Positions 34,525 to 44,293 of a DNA stretch of 64,000 nucleotides are shown in pieces. The translations under genes were made by a program, and so were the position numbers. The stretch's first letter is position 1; every line of letters starts with the position of its first letter. The stretch covers positions 852,020 through 916,019 of the forward strand of contig NZ_JBQKLQ010000001.1 in the NCBI RefSeq assembly GCF_052116145.1. The letters are read 5' to 3'. The DNA is from Fundicoccus sp052116145. Lineage in GTDB: Bacteria; Bacillota; Bacilli; Lactobacillales; Aerococcaceae. The notes under the pieces were generated by a model. The model had not been told where the DNA came from, searched no databases, and was given only the letters and a program-made list of their open reading frames with translations.

Positions 34525-34854
34525 TACTAAGCGATAACCCCATATAGTTACTCTCTAATAGCTCTTATTACTTCTTTAAAGGTTTTATACTTTATTATAA
34601 GCTAAATCTCTTAAATTCGATATACAAACGCCTTCATTTCTAAGGTCTGATGTTACTATTATATAAATCAATTGTTTCTTCATCTATCTATTTATGCCCA
34701 TAGTTATTCAGTCATTCTCAACGATTGCATCAATAAAAAAAACTCTCATCAGATTCAATCTGATAAGAGTTTAATATCTGCTTGTTTTAGTTAGTGTTTA
34801 TTACGTGATACGTTTATTCAAAACTAGCTTATGCACAGTTTCAAAAATATGACG
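34525..34854. other. Intergenic region between ald and the mgtC-like gene
   Basis: Besides the ald terminator at 34735-34771 and the presumed mgtC-like promoter, I see no gene or known RNA element in these 330 bases. Confidence 0.5.
34735..34771 (-). terminator. Terminator after ald
   Basis: AACTCTCATCAGATT (34741-34755) pairs with AATCTGATAAGAGTT (34757-34771) with one mismatch. A T-run follows on the minus strand. Confidence 0.85.
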
Positions 34855-35964
34855 TTAAATTAAATCACTAATATCAGTATACTTACGCTCTTGTGATTGA
34901 GCGACTCCTTTTTGAGTCAACTTCCCTTTGTAAGTATTGATTCCTGTTAAAATAGTATGGTTGTTTAATGCGGCTGAACGTACGCCTTGCTTGGCAATAA
35001 GTTGCGCATAACGTAAAGTGACGTTGGTTAATCCATAAGTTGCTGTACGCGGAACAGCTCCAGGCACGTTTGCTACTGCATAGTGAACAACACCATGTTT
35101 AACATAAGTAGGATCAGCATGACTGGTTGCATGAGTGGTTGTTTCAAAGTTCCCACCTTGGTCAACTGCTATATCAACGATAACTGAACCTTCTGACATT
35201 TGTTTAACCATATCTTCCGTTACTAAAACGGGTGCTTTCATACCTGGTATTAATACAGAACCAATAACTAAATCTGCATCAACGACTGATTTCTCAATAT
35301 TTTCAGCATTAGACATTAAAGTCTCTACTTGGTCGCCTAAAATATCTTCTAATTCAGCTAAACGAATTGGGTTTAAGTCTAAGATGGTGACTTGAGACCC
35401 CATACCTAATGCCATCTTCGCTGCATTAAACCCTACGGTTCCTCCACCAATAATAACGACTTTACCACTTGATACTCCTGGAATCCCGCCAAGTAATATG
35501 CCTTTACCACCGTTGGGTTGTTCTAATAGGTTTGCACCAATTTGAATTGCCATACGTCCTGCAACCTCACTCATAGGTGTTAGTAATGGTAAGGTTCCTT
35601 GGTATTCCATGGTTTCATAAGCAATAGCAGTGACACCATTTTCTAATAAAGCTTCAGTTAAACCATTCTCAGGTGCAAGGTGTAAGTAAGCAAATAGGAT
35701 TAACCCTTCACGGAAAAATTGGTACTCTTCCTTTAAAGGTTCTTTAACTTTAATCACCATTTCTGCTGACCATACATCTGCAATATCTTCTTTAATTTCA
35801 GCACCGGCTTCTGCATATTCCTCATTAGTAAAGTTCGAGCCGATTCCGGCATCCTTTTCTACGAACACTTTATGTCCTTCTTCAACTAAAGTAGCAACAT
35901 TACCTGGTGTTAAGCCTACTCTATTCTCACTAGCTTTTATTTCTCTAGGTACTCCGATTATCAA
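34855..35964 (-). CDS. ald: Alanine dehydrogenase
   Basis: This 369-residue enzyme interconverts alanine with pyruvate and ammonia using NAD. The N-terminal MIIGVPREIKASENRVGLTP, the NAD motif VVIIGGGTVGFNAAKMALGM and DIAVDQGGNFETT are characteristic. The length is normal. The start is TTG at 35964, supported by AGGAGG eight bases upstream. A TATACT -10 box (minus strand, 36009-36014) lies in front. It is a single gene closed by the terminator at 34735-34771. Confidence 0.96.
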   Translation of the reverse strand: MIIGVPREIKASENRVGLTPGNVATLVEEGHKVFVEKDAGIGSNFTNEEYAEAGAEIKEDIADVWSAEMVIKVKEPLKEEYQFFREGLILFAYLHLAPENGLTEALLENGVTAIAYETMEYQGTLPLLTPMSEVAGRMAIQIGANLLEQPNGGKGILLGGIPGVSSGKVVIIGGGTVGFNAAKMALGMGSQVTILDLNPIRLAELEDILGDQVETLMSNAENIEKSVVDADLVIGSVLIPGMKAPVLVTEDMVKQMSEGSVIVDIAVDQGGNFETTTHATSHADPTYVKHGVVHYAVANVPGAVPRTATYGLTNVTLRYAQLIAKQGVRSAALNNHTILTGINTYKGKLTQKGVAQSQERKYTDISDLI

Positions 35965-36074
35965 AATATAATCCTCCTTGATTAGTTGTGACTTTGTGGC
36001 TATCTATAAGTATAGCATGTTTTCCACTAAATTTAAAAATGATATGCCTTTTTAAAGCTTTTTTAAAATGAAAA

Positions 36075-36125
36075 AACTCCAAATAATCAACCTTTTACTG
36101 GAGTAAAAGCGATTTATTTGGAGTT
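36075..36125 (-). terminator. Terminator after trxA
   Basis: AACTCCAAATAA (36075-36086) pairs with TTATTTGGAGTT (36114-36125). The loop has its own palindrome CTTTTACTGGAGTAAAAG. Six T follow on the minus strand. Confidence 0.85.
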
Positions 36126-36155
36126 AAAACTTCTATAAAACAATCATGAAAAAAA

Positions 36156-36467
36156 TTAGATATGACGATTTAAAACTTCTTGCAGACGATTTTTATCGTG
36201 GAAACCAACTAATTTTTCTACAACTTCACCGTCTTTTTTAACTAGCAATGTTGGGATTGACATAATGCCAAATCCTTGTGCAGTTTTAGGCTCATCATCT
36301 ACGTTCATTTTAAAAACTGACACTTGGCCTTCCATCTCTTCTGCTAACTCATCAACAATCGGTGATTGCATACGACATGGTCCACACCAAGGTGCCCAAA
36401 AGTCTACTAAAGTGACGCCTTCTGCTGTCTTTGTTTCGAAATCTGTATCAGTTAAAATATTTGCCAT
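36156..36467 (-). CDS. trxA: Thioredoxin
   Basis: This 103-residue protein has the redox site WAPWCGPC (Cys28 and Cys31) and the cis-proline loop SIPTLLV. It reduces protein disulfides and ribonucleotide reductase with electrons from thioredoxin reductase. AAAGGG lies upstream of the ATG. It follows mutS2 closely on the same strand (98-base gap), the usual order in Lactobacillales, and has its own terminator. Confidence 0.97.
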   Translation of the reverse strand: MANILTDTDFETKTAEGVTLVDFWAPWCGPCRMQSPIVDELAEEMEGQVSVFKMNVDDEPKTAQGFGIMSIPTLLVKKDGEVVEKLVGFHDKNRLQEVLNRHI

Positions 36468-36565
36468 TCTACATAACCCTTTCTATTTCTAATATATTTT
36501 TATTTTATCATGGTTCATTAAAGCTTACCACCATTCAGCTCAAACAATCAAGTGATCATTTGAAT

Positions 36566-38923
36566 CTATTTGAAGTATACCACAGTCGATCCATCTCCGC
36601 CAGCATTAGCTGCTGAATATTCGAATCGTGCGACTTGTGGGTGTTTTTTCAGTGTATCTTTCACACCCTCTCGTAATGCACCCGTTCCTTTACCATGGAT
36701 GATCGTCACCATGGAGTGGTTTGATAGCAAGGCAGAATCTAAATACTGGCTTAAACGATGAATTGCTTGCTCATATCGTTCACCTCTTAAATCTAAGCTC
36801 GTTTGTACTTTAGGCCCCGCACTTCTTTGAACATGTACCTTTGTTTTATTCTCTACTTTGTTAAGCGGTGTTAAATCTTTACCTTCAATCTTCATTTTGA
36901 GAATCCCCATTTGAACAACGTACTCATCCTTGCCTGATTTTTCAACGATTGTTCCTCTTTGTCCATAAGATAAGACTTCAACATCATCGCCCGCCTTAAG
37001 CGTTTGTTGAAATTTAGCACGTTTTAGTACTTTATTTTTCTTTAAGTTTTCGGGAACTTTTAATTGATCGAAAGCATTTTTCTTATCGATTAAAACGTGT
37101 TCCTTAATGGTTTGACTCTGTCCTTGTTCAAGTTGAAGTTCACGAATCTCTTGAATTAATTTACTTGCTTCAGCTTGTGCTTCATTAATTTTTTCGTTAG
37201 CTTCACGTTTAGCTTTCTCAACAATGTCATTTTTCTGTTCTAACCAACGATTATATTCGGTTCTTAAATCTTGATGCAACTGTTCTGCCGCTTCCAGTTG
37301 TTCCATCGCTTCTAAATGGTTTAACTCAGCTTCTCGACGTTCTCTCTCCAAGTTTGCAACCATCTCATTCACAGATTGTGTATCTTGAGAAATACCTTGT
37401 CTTGCTTCAGTTAATATATCTGTACGCAAACCTAATCGTTGGGAGATATCTAGCGCATTACTTCTTCCTGGTATACCAATGAGTAAGCGATAAGTCGGCG
37501 ATAAACTATTGCTGTCAAATTCCATACTGGCATTAATCGTATTTGGTGCATCATGGGCATATACTTTTAACTCTGGATAGTGAGTCGTCGCCATTACGGT
37601 TGAGCCAACTTTATTAATATAGTTTAAAATTGCCATTGCTAAGGCTGCCCCTTCTTGTGGGTCAGTCCCTGAACCTAATTCATCAAATAACAGTAATGAT
37701 TCGTAGGTCATGTTTTCTAAAATTCTGACAGTATTAGTCATATGACTTGAGAATGTACTCAAACTTTGTTCAATCGACTGTTCATCGCCGATATCAGCAA
37801 ACACTTGATCGAAAATACCTAACTGGCTACCTCGATCACATGGAATATGTAAACCTGATTGCCCCATTAACTGAATCAAACCTAAGGCTTTTAATAGAAT
37901 GGTCTTACCACCTGTGTTAGGTCCGGTAATAATTAGAGCTTGATAGTTTTCTCCAAGGATAATGTCATTCGCCACGACTTCATTTGAGTCTAATAATGGA
38001 TGGCGAGCTTGCCACATGGCGACATGGCGATCCTGCGAGAATATTGGTTTAGTGCTTTCAGTTTCTCTCGCATATTCAGCACGTGCTTGAATAAAGTCTA
38101 ATTGAGCAATGACTAGTTGATTTTTCTCAATATCTTGGTAATGAGGCATTAATGTTTGCGAGATTTCTAACAGAATGCGTTCAATTTCTTTTCTTTCTTC
38201 AACTTGTAATTCTGCTAATTTATTATTTAACTGCAGCACAGTTTGAGGTTCAATAAATAAAGTTTGACCTGTACTACTTTGGTCGTGAATTGTTCCTCCG
38301 AATTGATGGCGATATTCTGCTTTTACTGGAAGGACATAACGACCATTTCTAACAGTAATTAAACTGTCTGATAATTGATTTGCCTTACTCTTTAATAATT
38401 GATTCAACTGATTACGTATTTGTTGCTCACTTTGTTGTTGACCGCGACGTATCCCAGATAATTTAGCTGAAGCGTTACTCAGTACAGAGCCTTCTTCAGA
38501 GACAGATTGATCAATCAATTTAACTAAATCGGGCAAACTAATTGCTTGCTCCACCCAACGATTTAATGCTGGGAAGTCTTTTTCTTCCTCAGATAATTGA
38601 GAGAAGAATTGGATTAATTGGTGAGTTGTTGATAATAGCTTCCCAATTTGTGCGATTTCTAACCCGTTTAAACCAGCTCCCAGTTCTAATCTTTTTAAAG
38701 CATTGCTTAAGTTTTGTAGACGAGGAATGGGTATTTGTTTCTTCTGAGTTAACAATGTGAGGGATTGCTCGGTTTCAGCTTGTAGTTGCTCTAAGGTCTT
38801 ACGATTTGAGCTAGGTCTCATTTCTTTAATTAGATCTTTGGCTAATTCAGTTTGTGCATGAGCTTGAACTTTCTGCAAAACTTTGCCAAACTCTAATGTT
38901 TCAAAAATTTTCTCGTTCATCAT
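36566..38923 (-). CDS. mutS2: MutS2 endonuclease/ribosome-rescue ATPase
   Basis: The 785 residues show the MutS-type ATPase (Walker A ITGPNTGGKT; LLFDELGSGTDPQEG) without the mismatch-reading N-terminal domain. A long coiled coil (about 510-620) follows, then a C-terminal Smr domain with SLDLRGERYEQA and IIHGKGTGALREG. MutS2 suppresses recombination and, in Bacillus, splits collided ribosomes. It starts with two adjacent ATG codons; no strong ribosome site decides between them. cvpA and zapA lie upstream, the usual arrangement. Confidence 0.96.
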   Translation of the reverse strand: MMNEKIFETLEFGKVLQKVQAHAQTELAKDLIKEMRPSSNRKTLEQLQAETEQSLTLLTQKKQIPIPRLQNLSNALKRLELGAGLNGLEIAQIGKLLSTTHQLIQFFSQLSEEEKDFPALNRWVEQAISLPDLVKLIDQSVSEEGSVLSNASAKLSGIRRGQQQSEQQIRNQLNQLLKSKANQLSDSLITVRNGRYVLPVKAEYRHQFGGTIHDQSSTGQTLFIEPQTVLQLNNKLAELQVEERKEIERILLEISQTLMPHYQDIEKNQLVIAQLDFIQARAEYARETESTKPIFSQDRHVAMWQARHPLLDSNEVVANDIILGENYQALIITGPNTGGKTILLKALGLIQLMGQSGLHIPCDRGSQLGIFDQVFADIGDEQSIEQSLSTFSSHMTNTVRILENMTYESLLLFDELGSGTDPQEGAALAMAILNYINKVGSTVMATTHYPELKVYAHDAPNTINASMEFDSNSLSPTYRLLIGIPGRSNALDISQRLGLRTDILTEARQGISQDTQSVNEMVANLERERREAELNHLEAMEQLEAAEQLHQDLRTEYNRWLEQKNDIVEKAKREANEKINEAQAEASKLIQEIRELQLEQGQSQTIKEHVLIDKKNAFDQLKVPENLKKNKVLKRAKFQQTLKAGDDVEVLSYGQRGTIVEKSGKDEYVVQMGILKMKIEGKDLTPLNKVENKTKVHVQRSAGPKVQTSLDLRGERYEQAIHRLSQYLDSALLSNHSMVTIIHGKGTGALREGVKDTLKKHPQVARFEYSAANAGGDGSTVVYFK

Positions 38924-39015
38924 TTAGAGATGACATCCCTTCTTATATATTAACCTGACTAATTCTAAGCCAAGGTTTTTAAAGTCATATTTTGACACAC
39001 AGTTTATTATAACAA

Positions 39016-39052
39016 AAGAAACGTCACCATGCTCACAATGATGACGTTTCTT
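39016..39052 (-). terminator. Terminator after the cvpA-like gene
   Basis: AAGAAACGTCA (39016-39026) pairs with TGACGTTTCTT (39042-39052), followed by TTTTG on the minus strand. It separates zapA-cvpA from mutS2. Confidence 0.8.
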
Positions 39053-39062
39053 ACCATAAATA

Positions 39063-39614
39063 TTAACTTGTAGGGTTCACTTGCATCCACATCTCTTTGG
39101 CGAAATCTGCAAAGAACGGTGTTCGATCCACAATCCAAAAAGCAAGAGGATTATCAACAAACTGTTGTTGGATAAACTCAATGGGGATCAGTGATAGAAT
39201 GTATAGTAAAATAAAAACGATGACATAAGTCACTAATGCATTAATTAGCCCACCACCAATATAATTAACATATTTCATCACGTCATAATATGTGACACGT
39301 GTGAAAAACATTGCCAAGAAATTCGTTATTAACCAACCCACAATACCAATCAATAGAAAGGTAATCGCATTATAAAAAGCTTGGTCAAGCATAAAACTTT
39401 CTGACTCCGTATAGATGGCTAAATGACTCCCCTGTTGGACAGCCGGAAATGGAATAAGCATCTCAACATATGTAGCAATCACATCATAATACTTCGTGGC
39501 TAAAATAAAGGTCACGATATAACCGATTAAACGAATCGCTTGCATAATTAAACCGCGACGATAACCGGTATAAAAACCTATTGCTAAAGCGATAACAATC
39601 AAAATAGTTAACAT
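39063..39614 (-). CDS. cvpA: CvpA-family membrane protein
   Basis: The protein of 183 residues starts MLTILIVIALAIGFYTGYRRGLIMQA and has four hydrophobic helices (about 1-22, 28-45, 75-98 and 115-142). This is the colicin V production protein fold found beside mutS2. The start at 39614 is supported by AAGGAG; a longer frame reaching 39671 overlaps zapA and is rejected. The gap to zapA is 10 bases. Its role is unclear; in other bacteria CvpA supports envelope integrity and biofilm growth. Confidence 0.88.
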   Translation of the reverse strand: MLTILIVIALAIGFYTGYRRGLIMQAIRLIGYIVTFILATKYYDVIATYVEMLIPFPAVQQGSHLAIYTESESFMLDQAFYNAITFLLIGIVGWLITNFLAMFFTRVTYYDVMKYVNYIGGGLINALVTYVIVFILLYILSLIPIEFIQQQFVDNPLAFWIVDRTPFFADFAKEMWMQVNPTS

Positions 39615-39624
39615 GGCAAACTCC

Positions 39625-40059
39625 TTACTTACGCTTAAACGGAAACTCTGTGCTCTCCGTTTTAGCTTCATGTGTTAAATTAGATTTTGCTTGTGATTCC
39701 AAGCTTTGATTTATATTTGTATGGTCCGCAATCATTCCTTTTGTTGAACGGCCATTAATTGTCGGTCTTTCATCAGCCTGTTTTGACTGAGTTTTCGGTG
39801 TAGGCTTCTCTTGAAGTTGTGCTAGTTGAGCTTCTAATGCTATAATCCTTTTTTCTTTAACCAGCTGATCTGATACAGCATTTACTGCCATTAGAACGCA
39901 ACGGTCCGCATTTGATAACTCCGGCGCAAGCTCGGTTAATTGATCTATTTGTTGATTCACCAAGTCAACCACTGTATTCAAATGTGTTGCAGATAAAGAC
40001 CCTAGGATTGTATAATCCTTGCCTGCTATCTTTGCTTTAAATCTTTTCTTTCCGTCCAT
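39625..40059 (-). CDS. zapA: ZapA-like cell-division protein with long C-terminal tail
   Basis: Residues 1-85 match ZapA: KKRFKAKIAGKDYTILGSLSATHLNTVV followed by the coiled-coil helix (LVKEKRIIALEAQLAQLQEK). ZapA bundles FtsZ filaments at midcell. A polar, low-complexity tail of about 55 residues (KPTPKTQSKQADERPT...) follows; most ZapA proteins end near residue 100. The ATG at 40059 has GGGGGAAG upstream and lies at the edge of the domain; longer frames from 40143 are not supported. It is co-transcribed with cvpA. Confidence 0.82.
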   Translation of the reverse strand: MDGKKRFKAKIAGKDYTILGSLSATHLNTVVDLVNQQIDQLTELAPELSNADRCVLMAVNAVSDQLVKEKRIIALEAQLAQLQEKPTPKTQSKQADERPTINGRSTKGMIADHTNINQSLESQAKSNLTHEAKTESTEFPFKRK

Positions 40060-40143
40060 TGCTTCCCCCACTCTCATCAATAAAATTTGATTTATTTTCA
40101 TATAGTTTACCAAATAATCAATAGTAATGCACCTTTTGGTCAA

Positions 40144-40490
40144 ATTTAGCTTTAATTTTTCATAGATAATTCATATTACTGAGAGCGTGACTATCCTTCG
40201 AAACAGAGCCAATAGACTGAATTAATTCGAGTTAAAATTAACTAAAGCCACTGTTGTCTCAACTATCATTTTATTTTTCTAGAATTCTTTTTACTTAACT
40301 AATGGACGATTGATCCATTCCACAAGGCAAAAGAGCTTGATTTTAGCCGTGTAAGGTTAAAACACATAATTTAATTCCTCAATGTTAAATTCTAGACGAT
40401 CAATTAGCAACTTTCGGTATTAAAATCATCCTTCTCACAATGTAAAAGGTGTCAGTGAGCACTTAACTCACCAACACCTTTTAAAAATGA
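40144..40490. other. Intergenic region between pheT and zapA
   Basis: This 347-base stretch contains the pheT terminator at its left end. Apart from AT-rich sequence that should include the zapA promoter I see no gene, riboswitch or repeat in it. Confidence 0.5.
40444..40482 (-). terminator. Terminator after pheT
   Basis: AAAAGGTGT (40444-40452) pairs with ACACCTTTT (40474-40482). The minus-strand stem is followed by TTTTACATT. Confidence 0.75.
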
Positions 40491-42914
40491 TTATCTAATT
40501 TCTAAACCATCGATACTTAATAAAGCAGTCGTTACACGTTCCATCGCCTCATTAACTTCTATATCTGTTAATGTTGCATCAGGATTCTGGAAGACTAAAT
40601 GGTATGCAAGTGATTGTTTATCTTCCGCAATATTCTTGCCTTTATATAAGTCGAATAAAGATACTTTCTTCAAATATTGGCCAGCATTATCAGTAATTAA
40701 ATTAACTAACACGTCATGTGTTTGATCGACAGATACTAATAAAGCTAGGTCACGTGAAGTTTCAGGGAATTTAGAAATGCTTAATTGAACTAAAGCCTCA
40801 CGACTGATGGATACAACATAGCTTAAATCAATTTCAGCATAAAAACTTGCAGTATCCAAATCATAGTCGTTTGTTATATTAGGGTGTACTTGGCCTAAGA
40901 AACCAACTTTTTGGTCACCTAAATAAATGTTTGCGGTACGTCCAGGGTGCATCACATCAATATCCGACACTGCTTCAAATCTCACCATATGATCTAAACG
41001 AATCGCTTCAAAGTACCCTTCAACCATCCCTTTTAATGTAAAGAAATCATATTGACGTTGTGGAGCATACCAGGAGGCTGCTTCTGCTTGTCCTGAAATC
41101 AGAATTGCATAACGCTCTTCTTCAAGAGGTAAAGCGGTATCCACTTGTCCATAGAATACTTTACCAGTTTCGTAAAAAGCTAGCGGTTTATTCTGATGGG
41201 CATTGTTATATTTAGCGATTTCCATCATCGCAGGAAACATACTTTGTCGTAAAACAGAACGTTCTTCGCTCATAGGCAACGTTAACTTAACAAACGGGTG
41301 AGAGTCTGATTTAATCAGTTCTGCCTCTTTGGGTGACGTTAAAACGTAGCTAATCACTTGATTTAACCCAAACCCTTCGCTAATCGCACGAGTTTGACGA
41401 ATTAAACGCTGACGTTCTGTTAACTTGCCTGGCGTACTTGGCACTGTCGGTAAAGTAGTCGGAATGCGATCATATCCATACATTCGCGCAATCTCCTCAA
41501 GAACATCTGCCTCGATTAAAATATCCCAGCGGCGTGGCGGAACGGTTACTGTAAAATAATTATCATTAAAAGTGATAGAAAAACCAAGACGTCTCATAAT
41601 TTCACTTAAGTCATCTTCTGTCATTTGAATTCCTAACTTACGCTCGATGACTTCAAAGGCAAGTGTGACTTCAGTCGCAAGAACGTCGAGTGTATTTTTT
41701 TCGACTTTCCCTTTTACAACTTTGCCTTGTCCTAAGGTAGCGATCATCGCAGCAGTCTGTTCACTTGCTTCATCAACCGTTGCAGGGTTAATGCCTTTTT
41801 CAAATCGTGAACTTGATTCTGAACGTAGATTAAATTTGTTAGATGTTATGCGAACTCTTTGAGGATCAAAGACAGCAGCTTCTAACAACACATTTTTCGT
41901 TGAATCTGAAACTTCTGAATCTAAACCTCCCATTACGCCTGCTAACGCAATTGGAACATCTCCACCCCAGATTAGGATGTCAGCAGATGTTAATGTGCGT
42001 TCAGTTCCATCTAAGGTTGTAAATTTAGAGCCTTCATCTGCTTCTTTAACTTTTACATTAGATGCAGTCAATGTGTCGAAATCAAACGCATGGAATGGTT
42101 GCCCATACAATAACATGAAATAGTTAGTTAAATCGACAACATTATTTATTGGTCGCATATTTGCCTTCATTAACCGCATTTGTAACCACACAGGACTTTC
42201 CTTAATTTCAATGTCTTTAATCAAACGTAATTGATAATGTGGGGACAACTCCGGCATCGCCACTTCTACTGAAACAGAATCTAATAATGCTTGATCTTCG
42301 ATTACTGAGTAATCAGAAGTTAGCGAAAATCTAGGTGCTTGGCCAATGATTGCGCCTATTTCATGAGCCGAACCACGCATACTTAAAGCATCTGCTCGGT
42401 TAGGTGTAATTGATAATTCGAGAATTGGATCATCAAGCTTTAAATAGTCAACCACATCCGCACCAACAGGTGCATCGCTAGGCAATATATAAATACCATC
42501 AGCATATTTTTTAGGTACAACGTTGTCTGGGAAACCTAATTCTTGTAATGCACATAACATCCCATTAGATTCATAACCACGCATTTTTGCCTTTTTTATT
42601 TTAAACCCGCCAGGTAATACAGCTCCTGGTACTGCTACTATTACTTTTGCTCCTTGATGTACATTAGGCGCACCACATACAATCTGCGTCAACTCACCTT
42701 GTCCAATATCAACTTGTGTAATACTCAAATGATCGCTATCAGGCATTTTTTCCATCTGAACAACTTCACCAATGACCAAGTTGGAAAGCTGGGCACCAAT
42801 ATTTTCGATACCTTCAATTTCAATTCCAGTACGTGACATTCTATCAGCAATATCGTCCGCTGACCATTCTTTTAAATCTAGAAAATCATTCAGCCATTCA
42901 TAAGATAAATACAT
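40491..42914 (-). CDS. pheT: Phenylalanyl-tRNA synthetase beta subunit
   Basis: The 807 residues include an N-terminal tRNA-binding (EMAP-like) domain (about 40-150). The B3/B4 editing region, the B5 domain and the C-terminal anticodon-binding ferredoxin-like domain (about 710-807, KFPETSRDLALLVS) follow in order. It works as an alpha2-beta2 enzyme charging tRNA-Phe. Its start overlaps the pheS stop by one base, and expression is under the shared T-box leader. AGGAGGCC lies before the ATG. Confidence 0.97.
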   Translation of the reverse strand: MYLSYEWLNDFLDLKEWSADDIADRMSRTGIEIEGIENIGAQLSNLVIGEVVQMEKMPDSDHLSITQVDIGQGELTQIVCGAPNVHQGAKVIVAVPGAVLPGGFKIKKAKMRGYESNGMLCALQELGFPDNVVPKKYADGIYILPSDAPVGADVVDYLKLDDPILELSITPNRADALSMRGSAHEIGAIIGQAPRFSLTSDYSVIEDQALLDSVSVEVAMPELSPHYQLRLIKDIEIKESPVWLQMRLMKANMRPINNVVDLTNYFMLLYGQPFHAFDFDTLTASNVKVKEADEGSKFTTLDGTERTLTSADILIWGGDVPIALAGVMGGLDSEVSDSTKNVLLEAAVFDPQRVRITSNKFNLRSESSSRFEKGINPATVDEASEQTAAMIATLGQGKVVKGKVEKNTLDVLATEVTLAFEVIERKLGIQMTEDDLSEIMRRLGFSITFNDNYFTVTVPPRRWDILIEADVLEEIARMYGYDRIPTTLPTVPSTPGKLTERQRLIRQTRAISEGFGLNQVISYVLTSPKEAELIKSDSHPFVKLTLPMSEERSVLRQSMFPAMMEIAKYNNAHQNKPLAFYETGKVFYGQVDTALPLEEERYAILISGQAEAASWYAPQRQYDFFTLKGMVEGYFEAIRLDHMVRFEAVSDIDVMHPGRTANIYLGDQKVGFLGQVHPNITNDYDLDTASFYAEIDLSYVVSISREALVQLSISKFPETSRDLALLVSVDQTHDVLVNLITDNAGQYLKKVSLFDLYKGKNIAEDKQSLAYHLVFQNPDATLTDIEVNEAMERVTTALLSIDGLEIR

Positions 42915-43981
42915 TAATTTTGGCCTCCTTTAAATTGTGTAATGAATCGTAAATCATTTTGATAGAAGTGACGGATGTCATCAATATTGTATTTCAACAT
43001 TGCCACTCGATCTGGTCCTAGTCCGAATGCGAAGCCGCTATATTTACTTGAGTCAATTCCCGACATTTCTAATACATTCGGATGAACAATTCCAGCACCT
43101 AATATTTCAATCCAACCCGTTTGCTTGCAGACATTGCAACCATCTCCACTACATTTGAAGCAGCTAACGTCTACTTCTACTGATGGTTCTGTAAATGGGA
43201 AGTAGCTTGGTCGTAATCGAATTTCACGTTCTGCGCCAAACAAAGTTTGAGCAAATTGTAGTAAAGTTCCCTTTAAATCAGCTAATGTAATATGTTGATC
43301 GATCACTAAGCCCTCAATTTGATGGAACTGATGAGAGTGAGTCGCATCATCGCTATCACGGCGGTAAACTTTACCAGGACTAATCATTTTCAATGGTCCT
43401 TTATTTTCGAAATCATGTTGTTCCATAGTCCGCGCTTGAACGGGTGAGGTATGAGTTCTTAATAGAACCTCATCCGTCACGTAAAACGTATCTTGCATAT
43501 CACGTGCTGGATGATTTTTTGGTAAATTCATTTTTTCAAAGTTATATGAGTCAAGTTCTACTTCTGGACCTTCAATAATTTGATAGCCCATTCCTAAAAA
43601 TAAATCTTCTATTTCTTCCATTGTTTGTGTAATAATATGGCGTGAACCTACTGGTACACTACGCCCTGGTAAAGAAATATCGATTGTTTCAGCAGTCAAT
43701 TTAGCTTGTAATTCTTGCGTTGCCAAAAGCGTTTTTTTGTCCTCGAATGCTTGGTTGAAAGCACTATGGAATTCTTTAATAAGCTCTCCTAGTTTTGGTT
43801 TATCTTCAGCTGATAAATGACGCATTTCTTTCGATATGTTAGCTAAAGCACCTTTCTTACCGGTAAACTTCACACGTACGTCATTTAATTCCTTTGTAGA
43901 ATTAGCTGCTTGAATATCCGTTTGTGCTTGTTTAATAATTGATTCAATTGATGATTGTAAATCTGTTATTGAAACAGTCAT
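42914..43981 (-). CDS. pheS: Phenylalanyl-tRNA synthetase alpha subunit
   Basis: This class II synthetase catalytic subunit has motif 2 around RVYRRDSDDATHSHQFHQIE and motif 3 around SGFAFGLGPDRVAMLKY, plus the cysteine-rich VSCFKCSGDGCNVCKQTGW stretch. Length is about 355 residues. I chose ATG 43981 because AAAGGAG lies seven bases upstream; the ATG at 43987 is too close to that site. A T-box leader controls the operon. Confidence 0.96.
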   Translation of the reverse strand: MTVSITDLQSSIESIIKQAQTDIQAANSTKELNDVRVKFTGKKGALANISKEMRHLSAEDKPKLGELIKEFHSAFNQAFEDKKTLLATQELQAKLTAETIDISLPGRSVPVGSRHIITQTMEEIEDLFLGMGYQIIEGPEVELDSYNFEKMNLPKNHPARDMQDTFYVTDEVLLRTHTSPVQARTMEQHDFENKGPLKMISPGKVYRRDSDDATHSHQFHQIEGLVIDQHITLADLKGTLLQFAQTLFGAEREIRLRPSYFPFTEPSVEVDVSCFKCSGDGCNVCKQTGWIEILGAGIVHPNVLEMSGIDSSKYSGFAFGLGPDRVAMLKYNIDDIRHFYQNDLRFITQFKGGQN

Positions 43982-44012
43982 TGTCATACTCCTTTGATTT
44001 ATAATTTTAAAT

Positions 44013-44275
44013 ACAAAAAAAACGCCCCCTATAATAAGGGACGAATCATCGTGGTACCACCCTCGTTCTTAGAAAAACTAATGATATTCTAAGCACTCAG
44101 AGCCTATAACCGTGGCCGGCGGTACCTTTTTCGAAAATAAATTTTCTTAACAGATCGACTCCGAAATTGAATTTAATAAATGTCTGACATAATTTAGTCT
44201 CAGTCTTGCTAAATTTCCCTGTAGATTGCATTTATTAAGGATTTCATCCTAGTCTTTTATGAATGATTATTGTAT
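44013..44275 (-). promoter_or_regulatory. T-box riboswitch controlling pheST (Phe)
   Basis: On the minus strand the antiterminator core AGGGTGGTACCACG is at 44050-44063. The competing terminator (GTCCCTT with AGGGGGC, then eight T) is at 44013-44044. In stem I the sequence AATTTCGGAG offers TTC (44163-44165) as the specifier codon for tRNA-Phe. Uncharged tRNA-Phe would stabilise the antiterminator and turn on pheST. The left and right limits are approximate. A second GGTACC in a GC-rich block (44113-44127) belongs to the mid-part of the leader. Confidence 0.9.
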
Positions 44276-44293
44276 TGAAGCTTAAGTATACCT

